Of a stretch of 7,843 nucleotides of DNA, positions 1 to 5,878 are shown one piece after another. How positions within the stretch are numbered: position 1 is the first letter of the stretch; each line of letters starts with the position of its first letter. The position numbers and the translations under genes are program-made. A model generated the notes under the pieces. The model was not told the DNA's origin and did no database searches. It saw only the letters and a program-made list of their open reading frames with translations. The DNA is from an uncultured Veillonellaceae bacterium (GTDB lineage Bacteria > Bacillota > Negativicutes > Veillonellales > Dialisteraceae), in NCBI GenBank assembly GCA_958439155.1, contig CAUBUJ010000076.1:1-7843 (forward strand). The letters are read 5' to 3'.

Positions 1-2456
1 TTTTCATCCACATAATGGGCAGTGGCGTTCTTCAGCGGGTCTTCCTGCTTCGGCGCCTCCACCTTCTTCGGCGCTTCCTGGGCCGGCGCTTCCGGGTCGG
101 AGGTGAAACGGATCTGGATGTGGTAGAGGTAGAGAATGATCGTTTCCATCATGGCATGCTGCATTTCTTCATACATGTCGAAAGCTTCTACCTTGTATTC
201 CACGATGGGGTTTCTCTGCCCGTAGGAACGGAGGCCGATCCCTTCCTTGAGCATGTCCATGTCATCCAGGTGTTCCATCCACTTCGCGTCGACCACTTTC
301 AGCATGATCGCTTTTTCCAGTTCCCGCATCATGGGAGAACCGATGGAAGCTTCTCTCGAATCGTACGTATCATGGGCGATCTTCTTGAGTTTTTCTTCCA
401 CTTCTTCCCGGGACATGTCTTCCACTTCTTCCAGCTTTACTTCGCCGGGAGCGAGGAAGTATTTCTCGCAGTACTTGAGAAGGCCTTTGAAATCCCATTC
501 TTCCGGATAGAGTTTCGCGTTGGCATAGGTGTTCATGCCTTCTTCGATGAGCTGGTCCACCATGTGCATGACCTGGCTCTTCATATTTTCCCCTTCGAGG
601 ATCTTCCGCCGTTCTTCGTAAAGGACTTTCCGCTGCTGGTTCATCACGTCATCGTATTCAAGGACGTACTTGCGGATATCGAAGTTGCGTGTTTCCACCC
701 GCTTCTGCGCTTTCCGGATGGCGTTGGATACCATGGTGCTCCGGATCTCTTCATCTTCATCGAGCCCCATTTTTTCCATGAACTTCTTGATGTTGTCCCC
801 GCCGAAGATGCGCATCAGGTCATCTTCGAGGGAGAGGAAGAACTGGCTGCTGCCGGGATCGCCCTGGCGGCCGGCGCGGCCCCGGAGCTGGTTGTCAATG
901 CGCCGGCTTTCGTGGCGCTCTGTGCCGATGATGGCAAGGCCTCCCAGTTCGGCCACGCCGTCGCCGAGAACGATATCTGTGCCGCGGCCGGCCATGTTGG
1001 TGGCGATGGTGACCTGCCCCTTCTGCCCTGCCTGGGCGACAATGTGCGCTTCCATTTCATGATACTTCGCGTTCAGCACATTGTGCACAATGCCCGCTTC
1101 TTTCAGCATATGGGAGAGCTCTTCCGACTGCTCGATGGAAGTGGTGCCGATCAGGATCGGCTGGCCTGTCTTGTGGCGGCGGATCACTTCCCGCACGACT
1201 GCTCTGTACTTGCCTCGCTTCGTTTTATAAATCGCGTCAGGCAGGTCTTTCCGGAGAATCGGCTTGTTCGTCGGGATCTGGACCACTTCGAGACCGTAAA
1301 TCTTGATGAATTCCTGCTCTTCCGTCTTCGCCGTGCCGGTCATGCCTGCGAGCTTGTCATACATGCGGAAGTAATTCTGGAAGGTAATCGTGGCGAGCGT
1401 CTGGCTTTCCCGTTCTACCGTAAGTCCTTCCTTCGCTTCAATCGCCTGGTGGAGACCGTCGGAATAGCGGCGGCCATACATGAGACGGCCTGTGAATTCA
1501 TCGACGATGACCACTTTCCCGTCTTTCACCACGTAATCTCTGTCGCGGATCATCATGACCTGCGCCCGGAGCGCTTCCACAAAGAGATGGTTCAGCTCGA
1601 GATTTTCCGAATCATAGAGATTCTTCACGCCCAGCCATTTTTCCATCTTCGCCACGCCCGCTTCGGTGGGAGCCACGGTTTTCTGCTTCTCATCGACGGT
1701 ATAGTCCTCGTCTTTCTTGAGGCGCGGCACATACTTGGCGAGCGTATAGTAATCGTCTGTCGATTTCTGGCCCGGGCCGGAAATGATGAGCGGCGTCCGC
1801 GCTTCATCGATCAAAATGCTGTCTACTTCATCGATGAGGCAGTAATGAAGGGGACGCTGCACCATCTGGTCGAGAGAAACCACCATGTTGTCCCGGAGAT
1901 AGTCAAAGCCGAATTCGTTGTTCGTCCCGTAGGTAATGTCCGAATTATAGGCGAGCTTTCTCTGGCGGAAATCCATGTCATGCACAATGAGGCCTACAGA
2001 GAGGCCGAGAAATTTGTAAACCTGCCCCATCCATTCGCTGTCGCGCTTGGCCAGGTAGTCATTGACGGTAATGACATGGACGCCTTTCCCTTCGAGGGCG
2101 TTCAGGTAGGTCGGAGCGGTCGCCACGAGGGTTTTCCCTTCGCCGGTGCTCATTTCCGCGATTTTCCCCTGATGGAGCACAATGCCGCCGATGAGCTGCA
2201 CATCGAAATGGCGCATGCCCAGCACGCGGCGGGACGCTTCCCGCACCACGGCGAACGCTTCCGGAAGCAGATCATCGAGAGTCTCTCCCTTGGCGAGGCG
2301 TTCCTTGAATTCAAGGGTTTTCGCCGCGAGAGAGGAATCGGAAAGCTTCATCATCGCCGGTTCGAGCGGATTAATTTTCTGCTCTACAATTTTTCTAAGT
2401 TTTTTAACTTCTTTTTCATTGGACCCGTTGAATAAACGGTCAAGAATTTTCAGCAT
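1..2456 (-). CDS. secA: Preprotein translocase ATPase SecA (3' end cut by window edge)
   Basis: SecA is the ATP-driven motor that pushes unfolded preproteins through the SecYEG channel; it works in the cytosol and at the inner face of the membrane. About 818 codons are present. Visible motifs: Walker A (GEGKT near residue 105), HVITVNDYLAKRD just after it, Walker B DEVDSILIDEARTPLI near 209-224, the preprotein cross-linking region after about 225, IVDEFTGR near 317, the second helicase motor with TNMAGRGTDI near 486 and the arginine-finger motif RGRAGRQGDPGSSQF near 524-538, then the helical scaffold and wing domains. A Glu/Pro/Lys-rich linker near 787-806 leads to the missing tail, which in relatives carries a Cys-rich zinc motif; it would lie outside the window. 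The ATG at 2456 is supported by AGGAG (2464-2468) seven bases upstream. It lies downstream of hpf, as is common in Bacillota, but has its own promoter. Identity is certain. Confidence 0.98.
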   Translation of the reverse strand, partial: MLKILDRLFNGSNEKEVKKLRKIVEQKINPLEPAMMKLSDSSLAAKTLEFKERLAKGETLDDLLPEAFAVVREASRRVLGMRHFDVQLIGGIVLHQGKIAEMSTGEGKTLVATAPTYLNALEGKGVHVITVNDYLAKRDSEWMGQVYKFLGLSVGLIVHDMDFRQRKLAYNSDITYGTNNEFGFDYLRDNMVVSLDQMVQRPLHYCLIDEVDSILIDEARTPLIISGPGQKSTDDYYTLAKYVPRLKKDEDYTVDEKQKTVAPTEAGVAKMEKWLGVKNLYDSENLELNHLFVEALRAQVMMIRDRDYVVKDGKVVIVDEFTGRLMYGRRYSDGLHQAIEAKEGLTVERESQTLATITFQNYFRMYDKLAGMTGTAKTEEQEFIKIYGLEVVQIPTNKPILRKDLPDAIYKTKRGKYRAVVREVIRRHKTGQPILIGTTSIEQSEELSHMLKEAGIVHNVLNAKYHEMEAHIVAQAGQKGQVTIATNMAGRGTDIVLGDGVAELGGLAIIGTERHESRRIDNQLRGRAGRQGDPGSSQFFLSLEDDLMRIFGGDNIKKFMEKMGLDEDEEIRSTMVSNAIRKAQKRVETRNFDIRKYVLEYDDVMNQQRKVLYEERRKILEGENMKSQVMHMVDQLIEEGMNTYANAKLYPEEWDFKGLLKYCEKYFLAPGEVKLEEVEDMSREEVEEKLKKIAHDTYDSREASIGSPMMRELEKAIMLKVVDAKWMEHLDDMDMLKEGIGLRSYGQRNPIVEYKVEAFDMYEEMQHAMMETIILYLYHIQIRFTSDPEAPAQEAPKKVEAPKQEDPLKNATAHYVDE

Positions 2457-2495
2457 GCCCTTACTCCTCATGTTTTCTTTGTATTGATGCTGGAA

Positions 2496-2518
2496 GAAAG
2501 GGGAAATCCCGCCCTTTC
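2496..2518 (-). other. Small hairpin in the secA leader
   Basis: A 7-bp perfect inverted repeat (2496-2502 with 2512-2518, GAAAGGG/CCCTTTC) with a 9-base loop lies in the predicted secA 5' untranslated region, between the promoter and the ribosome binding site. No U-run follows it on the minus strand, so it is not a terminator. It could modulate secA translation or mRNA stability, or be chance. Function unknown. Confidence 0.3.
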
Positions 2519-2561
2519 CTGCCATTATCGGATGGTTTCATTCATAGAATATATCTTCATT

Positions 2562-2590
2562 ATTTTAGCAAACTATGCGGTCATAGTCAA
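2562..2590 (-). promoter_or_regulatory. secA promoter, sigma-A type
   Basis: Read on the minus strand: -35 TTGACT (2585-2590), a 17-base spacer and -10 TAAAAT (2562-2567), preceded by TGC so that it is also an extended -10. Transcription would start near 2555, giving a leader of roughly 100 bases before the secA ATG. It lies just past the hpf terminator, which explains how secA is expressed independently of hpf. Confidence 0.7.
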
Positions 2591-2599
2591 AGAAACAAT

Positions 2600-2627
2600 G
2601 GAAAAGGACGGCATTTCTGCCGTCCTT
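2600..2627 (-). terminator. Intrinsic terminator of hpf
   Basis: A perfect 10-bp stem (2604-2613 with 2618-2627, AAGGACGGCA/TGCCGTCCTT) with a 4-base loop lies 37 bases past the hpf stop codon. On the minus strand the 3' arm runs into TTTTCC, a short U tract. On the plus strand no U-run follows, so the direction fits termination of hpf. Confidence 0.75.
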
Positions 2628-2641
2628 CAGACTCATTTTCC

Positions 2642-2662
2642 GTCAATATTCTGTCAATATTC
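2642..2662. repeat. Short tandem repeat, two copies of GTCAATATTC
   Basis: Two identical 10-base copies (2642-2651 and 2653-2662) with an 11-base period lie between the hpf stop codon and its terminator. GTCAATATT also occurs on the minus strand just upstream of the -10 of the non-coding RNA near 3681-3689. It is AT-rich and may be chance. Confidence 0.5.
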
Positions 2663-2664
2663 CG

Positions 2665-3201
2665 TTATTTGTCCGCTTCAATGAGGCCATACTTTCCATC
2701 TTCCCGGAGATAGACCAGCGCGGCGCTATCCGTCTGGGAGTTGAGGAACATATAGAAATTGTGGCCCAAAAGCTTCATCTGGAGCACCGCTTCTTCCGGA
2801 GACATCGGCGAAATCGTGAAATGTTTCGTGCGGACGATCTCGAATTCGCTCTCCGAAGCGGGAGCGCTTTCCTTTTCCTCCGCGAACTGCGGCGTAAATA
2901 CTTTCTTTTCTTTGAACCGTTTTGCAAGACGTGTCTTATATTTGTGAATCTGCCGCTCAATCTTATCGAACACCAGATCAATCGATTTATACATATCATC
3001 AGACTTCTCTACGCCGCGGAGAATGACCCGGTCCACATAGACCGTAACCTCGCAGATTTTAGTCATGTTCGAAATGCGGAGAAGCACATTCATCTTGATC
3101 GGTTTGTCGAAATATCTCTGAATCTTCCCGGTATGCTTTTCCACATAGCTGTGGAGCGCGTCGGTCATTTCAAGATTTTTGCCTCTAATCGTTAATTCCA
3201 T
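2665..3201 (-). CDS. hpf: Long-form ribosome hibernation promoting factor (HPF/RaiA)
   Basis: HPF binds the 30S decoding centre when growth slows and, in the long form, joins 70S ribosomes into inactive 100S dimers. The 178-residue protein has the N-terminal S30AE/HPF domain at about 1-98 (starting MELTIRGKNLEMT, with the basic stretch HKYKTRLAKRFKEKK), a charged Glu/Ser/Ala linker at about 101-118, and the C-terminal dimerisation domain at about 119-176 (EIVRTKHFTISPMSPEEAVLQ, GKYGLIE). This length and layout are typical of the long form of Bacillota. I chose the ATG at 3201 because a strong ribosome binding site sits five bases upstream. The in-frame ATG at 3246 adds 15 atypical residues and lies at the predicted transcription start, so it is rejected. 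The gene has its own promoter and terminator and lies downstream of a structured RNA on the same strand. Confidence 0.97.
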   Translation of the reverse strand: MELTIRGKNLEMTDALHSYVEKHTGKIQRYFDKPIKMNVLLRISNMTKICEVTVYVDRVILRGVEKSDDMYKSIDLVFDKIERQIHKYKTRLAKRFKEKKVFTPQFAEEKESAPASESEFEIVRTKHFTISPMSPEEAVLQMKLLGHNFYMFLNSQTDSAALVYLREDGKYGLIEADK

Positions 3202-3206
3202 AATAA

Positions 3207-3216
3207 CTCCTCCTTT
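3207..3216 (-). promoter_or_regulatory. Ribosome binding site of hpf
   Basis: The minus-strand sequence AAAGGAGGAG, a near-perfect Shine-Dalgarno site, ends five bases before the ATG at 3201. It decides the hpf start over the upstream in-frame ATG at 3246. Confidence 0.85.
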
Positions 3217-3250
3217 CCTGACCAAACGGAAGTGTCTGGTCTTCATTAAT

Positions 3251-3279
3251 ATTATATAATAACCAGGTAAAGTTTGAAA
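3251..3279 (-). promoter_or_regulatory. Probable hpf promoter
   Basis: On the minus strand a perfect -10 TATAAT (3251-3256) lies 17 bases from a weak -35 TTTCAA (3274-3279). The -10 sits in the 10-bp palindrome ATTATATAAT (3251-3260). The predicted start near 3244 gives a leader of about 43 bases with a short 5-bp hairpin (GACCA/TGGTC). The weak -35 suggests that an activator or an alternative sigma factor may be involved, which would suit a stationary-phase gene; that is inference. Confidence 0.55.
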
Positions 3280-3328
3280 GTACCAGCGCGCATAAAATGA
3301 TAGGTATTACTCATAGTAAACTTTTATA

Positions 3329-3358
3329 AGGCGGTGCAATATTTTTTATGGACCGCCT
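3329..3358. repeat. Inverted repeat between the non-coding RNA and hpf
   Basis: Perfect 7-bp arms AGGCGGT (3329-3335) and ACCGCCT (3352-3358) surround a 16-base AT-rich centre. No U-run follows on either strand, so it is not a simple terminator. It lies about 50 bases upstream of the hpf -35 and could be an operator or an RNA hairpin if transcription reads through the terminator at 3407. Function unknown. Confidence 0.4.
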
Positions 3359-3406
3359 CCCATTGACAGAGCGCCCACTCCTCCGCGCGGACCGGGAAAG
3401 CGCATC

Positions 3407-3437
3407 AAAAAAGCCGCACCGGTTTCCCATTGCGGCT
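3407..3437 (-). terminator. Intrinsic terminator of the non-coding RNA
   Basis: A 7-bp stem (3412-3418 with 3431-3437, AGCCGCA/TGCGGCT) is followed on the minus strand by six T residues (3412 down to 3407). The inner loop can extend to a short helix capped by GAAA. It ends the RNA about 130 bases before the hpf -35, so the RNA and hpf are probably separate transcripts, although some read-through is possible. It may also serve as the terminator of the pepT-yaaA operon, for which no other is visible. Confidence 0.85.
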
Positions 3438-3666
3438 GTTCTTGTATTCCCCACCATGTCGTTATTGCTTTATTTTGAGTCTGCATTGCTGCAGGTGGGT
3501 GTCCTCGTGAAGAGGTCCAACGATCCTTATTGCTAAGGCCTGGCCATCACCCTCCAGCTTGAACTCCCTATGTGAAAGTGTTGGTTCAAAATATGGAAGC
3601 GCCACGTGCACAGCAGGGCTGGAAAACATGTACTATGTTTTCTATTGCCTACAGTGTAGCAGAAAC
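3407..3666 (-). ncRNA. Probable structured non-coding RNA, candidate raiA RNA
   Basis: About 260 bases on the minus strand upstream of hpf, with no credible protein and many perfect stems. In order from the 5' end: an 8-bp hairpin (3622-3629/3635-3642); a long arm (3594-3599/3551-3556 and 3584-3590/3558-3564); a multibranch closed by GGGUG/CACCC (3548-3552/3497-3501) holding a GCAA-capped hairpin (3525-3538) and a CCUC/GAGG hairpin (3503-3515); a second GCAA-capped hairpin (3481-3494); and the terminator hairpin, which can carry a GAAA cap. Loop bases 3580-3584 can pair with 3517-3521 as a pseudoknot. The GNRA loops exist only when read on the minus strand, which fixes the direction together with the terminator. 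The raiA RNA family is known to lie upstream of raiA/hpf genes in Bacillota and Actinobacteria, is about 200 nt long and has a multistem pseudoknotted fold; position, size and style agree. 6S RNA is a single long bulged hairpin and fits worse. Existence of an RNA is likely; the family name is inference. The 5' end is approximate. Confidence 0.65.
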
Positions 3667-3672
3667 CCCATG

Positions 3673-3701
3673 ATTTTACAATATTGACATTTTCATAACA
3701 T
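3673..3701 (-). promoter_or_regulatory. Tentative promoter of the non-coding RNA
   Basis: On the minus strand a good -10 TAAAAT (3673-3678) is preceded at 17 bases by a poor -35 ATGTTA (3696-3701, 3 of 6 consensus bases). A start near 3666 would begin the RNA with a G-run. The surrounding 60 bases are AT-rich, unlike the flanking genes. The -35 is weak, so the call is tentative; the RNA could also be processed from yaaA read-through. Confidence 0.4.
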
Positions 3702-3760
3702 TCGTTCCTGAAAATATTTCCTCCCTGCCCTGCGGAAGACCCGCGGAAAATGACGGCTCC

Positions 3761-4498
3761 CTATCCTTCCCGGATAAACACAAAGCGGTCTTCACGGGAA
3801 ACCTCCGGTGCGAAGGAAAAGCCGAGAGAGGAAAAACGCTTCGCCTCTTCCGCAGTTTCCGCTCCTTCTTCCGCGAGGAAACGCACCATTTCTCCCCGGC
3901 CCATCTTGGCGTAGGTGCTCTGCTGGCGGAGCGCGCCGTTTTTCCTTGTGAGAAAATCCACGGAAATGAACCGGTCATTCTGGGACGCGAAGGGAAGAAC
4001 CGCCCGGCTGTATTCACTGGACGCGAGATTCAGGAAAACCTGACTTTCCCGGCGGAGCTGGTCATAGATCCTTCTTCCCCAGAAAGAATAGAGATTTTTT
4101 GCTCCCCCTCCCGGGCAGGGACTTTTCATTTCGAGCCGGTACGGCGCGATCCCGTCAAAAGGGCGGAGCACGCCGTACAGGCCGGAGAGAATCCGCACAT
4201 GGCGCGTCACGTAGTCCCTCGCCGGACCGTCCAGAGAGTCCGCGCCGGCCCGGCGGTACTGGATGCCGTAGTAGGAGAGAATGGCCGCCGTCCTGTGAGC
4301 GGTCTTCCACTGGGCCATGCGGCGCCGGTTTTCCTCTGTGAGGGCATCATTGGTTTTCCAGAACGCTTTCGCCTCTTCAAAGGACATGGCGGAAAGCGCG
4401 CCGGCGAGAAGCTCCGCATCCTTCTCAAAGACAGGGACCGAGACCGGACCTTCCGCCCCTTCCTTCATGGTTTTCGCCGGTGACATGAGAAGGATCAT
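3761..4498 (-). CDS. yaaA: YaaA family peroxide stress protein (UPF0246/DUF328)
   Basis: In E. coli YaaA is induced by hydrogen peroxide and lowers free intracellular iron, limiting Fenton damage; the family fold has been linked to DNA binding. The exact biochemical activity is not settled. The 245-residue protein, slightly shorter than the usual 250-260, has the family hallmarks in order: MSPAKTM at 5-11, RILSGLYGVLRPFDGIAPYR at 102-121 followed by LEMKS, NLASSEYSRAV at 157-167, and KMGRGEMVRF at 198-207. There is no signal peptide or membrane segment, so it is cytosolic. The ATG at 4498 lies one base past the pepT stop codon. AGGGA inside the pepT end (4505-4509) can serve as ribosome binding site, so translation is probably coupled to pepT. 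The stop is TAG. No clear terminator lies directly downstream, and the next one is at 3407. Family identity is firm; the stress role is taken from E. coli. Confidence 0.93.
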   Translation of the reverse strand: MILLMSPAKTMKEGAEGPVSVPVFEKDAELLAGALSAMSFEEAKAFWKTNDALTEENRRRMAQWKTAHRTAAILSYYGIQYRRAGADSLDGPARDYVTRHVRILSGLYGVLRPFDGIAPYRLEMKSPCPGGGAKNLYSFWGRRIYDQLRRESQVFLNLASSEYSRAVLPFASQNDRFISVDFLTRKNGALRQQSTYAKMGRGEMVRFLAEEGAETAEEAKRFSSLGFSFAPEVSREDRFVFIREG

Positions 4499-4499
4499 C

Positions 4500-5735
4500 T
4501 TATTTCCCTGCGTCCTTCATGAGATAGACCAGCATTTCCGCGCATTTCACCAGAGACGGCAGAGGCAGGTACTCATAGCATCCATGGAAATTGTGGCCGC
4601 CGGCGAAGAGGTTCGGGCAGGGCAGTCCCATGGCGGAAAGCATAGAGCCGTCCGTCCCGCCGCGGACCGCGGTGATCACCGGCGCGATGCCCGCTTCCTT
4701 CATGGCGGCTTCCGCCTTTTCCACAATGGAAAATACCGGCAGGATGTACTCCTTCATATTGCAGTACGAGTCGGCGATCTGGAGTTCCACCGCCCCGTCC
4801 CCATACTTTGTATTCATCATCGTCTGGAGCGCTCTTAGAAATTCTTTCCGCTTCTCCAGAATTCCCTTGTCATGATCCCGGAGAATCATCTCCATTTCCA
4901 CCCGGCTCGTGCCGCCTGAAACGGAAAGGGTATGGTAGAATCCCTCATACCCTTCGGTATATTCCGGGCGCTCTCCCGCAGGGAAGTTCATCTGCCACTC
5001 TGCCGCCATGGTCACGGCATTTCTCATCTTATGCTTCGCGTCTCCCGGATGGACCGATATGCCGTGGAAAACCACCCGCGCGCTGGCTGCGTTGAACGTT
5101 TCATAGCTGAGCTCGCCAATGGGCCCGCCGTCCACTGTGTACGCATAGGAAGCGCCGAACGATGGGAGCGGGAAATGGGAAGTGCCCCGGCCGATTTCCT
5201 CATCCGGCGTAAAAGCGATCCGTACTTTCCCGTGAAGAATCTCTTTGTGGGACAGGAGGTACTCGCAGGCAGAGACGATAGCGCAGATTCCTGCCTTGTC
5301 GTCTGCGCCGAGGAGGGTCGTCCCATCAGAGGTGATGATATCCTGTCCTTTGTACCGGGAAAGCTCAGGAAAGAGCGCGGGAGAAAGTACGGCCCCGCTC
5401 CCAAGGACCAGGTCTCCCCCATCATAGCCGCGGTGCCGCTCCGGTTTGACTCCCTTTCCGGACGCTTCCGGGCTGGTATCCATATGGGAAATGAGGCCGA
5501 TCACCGGCGCGTCCACCCCGTTTGCAGGAAGCGTCGCCGCCACATACCCGTACTCTGTCACTTCCACGTCGTCAAGGCCGATATCTTTCAATTCCTTTTC
5601 CAAGAGCCGCGCCAGATTCCATTCACAGGGAGCGCTCGGTGTGGAAGGAGATTTTCCGTCCGATGTGGTCTCCACTTCCGCATATGTCTTGAACCGTTCG
5701 TACAGCGCATTTTCGTCGAACATTGCGTTTCTCAT
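4500..5735 (-). CDS. pepT: Peptidase T, tripeptide aminopeptidase (M20 family)
   Basis: PepT is a cytosolic dizinc aminopeptidase that removes the N-terminal residue from tripeptides, a late step in peptide use. The 411-residue length is standard. Metal and catalytic positions can be seen: ISHMDTSP (His84, Asp86), LGADDKAG (Asp145/146), TPDEEIGRG (Glu179 catalytic, Glu180), YTVDGG (Asp202) and GGHNFHGCYEYLP (His381). The lid dimerisation domain lies at about 210-320 between the two halves of the catalytic domain. No signal peptide is present. The start at 5735 is supported by AAAGGAT (5741-5747) six bases upstream; Met5 is a less likely start. The gene is separated from aspS by a terminator, so a promoter is expected in 5736-5827. 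I see only a weak candidate there: TATACA, inside the palindrome TGTATACA at 5783-5790, without a good -35. It forms an operon with yaaA (1-base gap). Confidence 0.96.
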   Translation of the reverse strand: MRNAMFDENALYERFKTYAEVETTSDGKSPSTPSAPCEWNLARLLEKELKDIGLDDVEVTEYGYVAATLPANGVDAPVIGLISHMDTSPEASGKGVKPERHRGYDGGDLVLGSGAVLSPALFPELSRYKGQDIITSDGTTLLGADDKAGICAIVSACEYLLSHKEILHGKVRIAFTPDEEIGRGTSHFPLPSFGASYAYTVDGGPIGELSYETFNAASARVVFHGISVHPGDAKHKMRNAVTMAAEWQMNFPAGERPEYTEGYEGFYHTLSVSGGTSRVEMEMILRDHDKGILEKRKEFLRALQTMMNTKYGDGAVELQIADSYCNMKEYILPVFSIVEKAEAAMKEAGIAPVITAVRGGTDGSMLSAMGLPCPNLFAGGHNFHGCYEYLPLPSLVKCAEMLVYLMKDAGK

Positions 5736-5827
5736 AGAACATCCTTTCTTTTGAGTATTTTTCTCTCATAAAAACAGACGTTTGTATACATAGATTCAGG
5801 CTGGAGAAAAATCCATTCCTTTTTTGT

Positions 5828-5870
5828 AAAAAGAAAAGAGAACCTCCATCGAGGGGCTCCCTTTCTTTTA
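5828..5870 (-). terminator. Terminator of aspS, possibly bidirectional
   Basis: A long imperfect hairpin lies 8 bases past the aspS stop: AAAGAAA/TTTCTTT outer arms (5862-5868/5830-5836), GAG/CTC and CCTC/GAGG inner arms (5857-5859/5838-5840 and 5851-5854/5843-5846) with a GATG loop. On the minus strand the 3' arm ends in CTTTTTAC, giving the U tract. The other strand also ends in a T-rich arm, so it could stop transcription both ways, but no plus-strand gene is near. Confidence 0.7.
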
Positions 5871-5878
5871 TATACAGA

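Noticed and set aside
15..2435. 806-codon open frame on the plus strand, antisense to secA
   Set aside because: It mirrors secA codon by codon; the opposite strand is unmistakable SecA. The frame stays open because few secA codons give a stop on the other strand. The translation is rich in Phe/His/Val with no recognisable domain.
2484..2684. 66-codon plus-strand open frame between secA and hpf
   Set aside because: It runs through the hpf terminator and the secA promoter in the antisense direction and has no plausible start signal or family resemblance.
3202..3246. Upstream in-frame ATG extending hpf to 193 residues
   Set aside because: The extra 15 residues do not match the family N-terminus, the ATG coincides with the predicted transcription start, and the strong ribosome binding site serves the ATG at 3201.
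3363..3368. Perfect TTGACA on the plus strand as a promoter
   Set aside because: The sequence 17 bases downstream is GC-rich (CGCGGA) and there is no -10 or plus-strand gene to transcribe.
3348..3536. 62-codon plus-strand open frame over the non-coding RNA
   Set aside because: It has no convincing ribosome binding site, runs through the terminator hairpin and RNA stems in the antisense direction, and resembles no known protein.
3541..3560. T-box or other riboswitch core (GGGUGAUGGCC on the minus strand)
   Set aside because: It only faintly resembles the T-box AGGGUGGNACCGCG motif; the RNA terminates about 200 bases before hpf, which is not a synthetase or amino acid gene.
3407..3666. 6S RNA, tmRNA, SRP RNA or RNase P RNA as the identity of the non-coding RNA
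   Set aside because: No tRNA-like CCA end or tag frame (tmRNA), no SRP core motif, no RNase P conserved core, and the fold is multibranched rather than the single long bulged hairpin of 6S. 6S is the least certain of these rejections.
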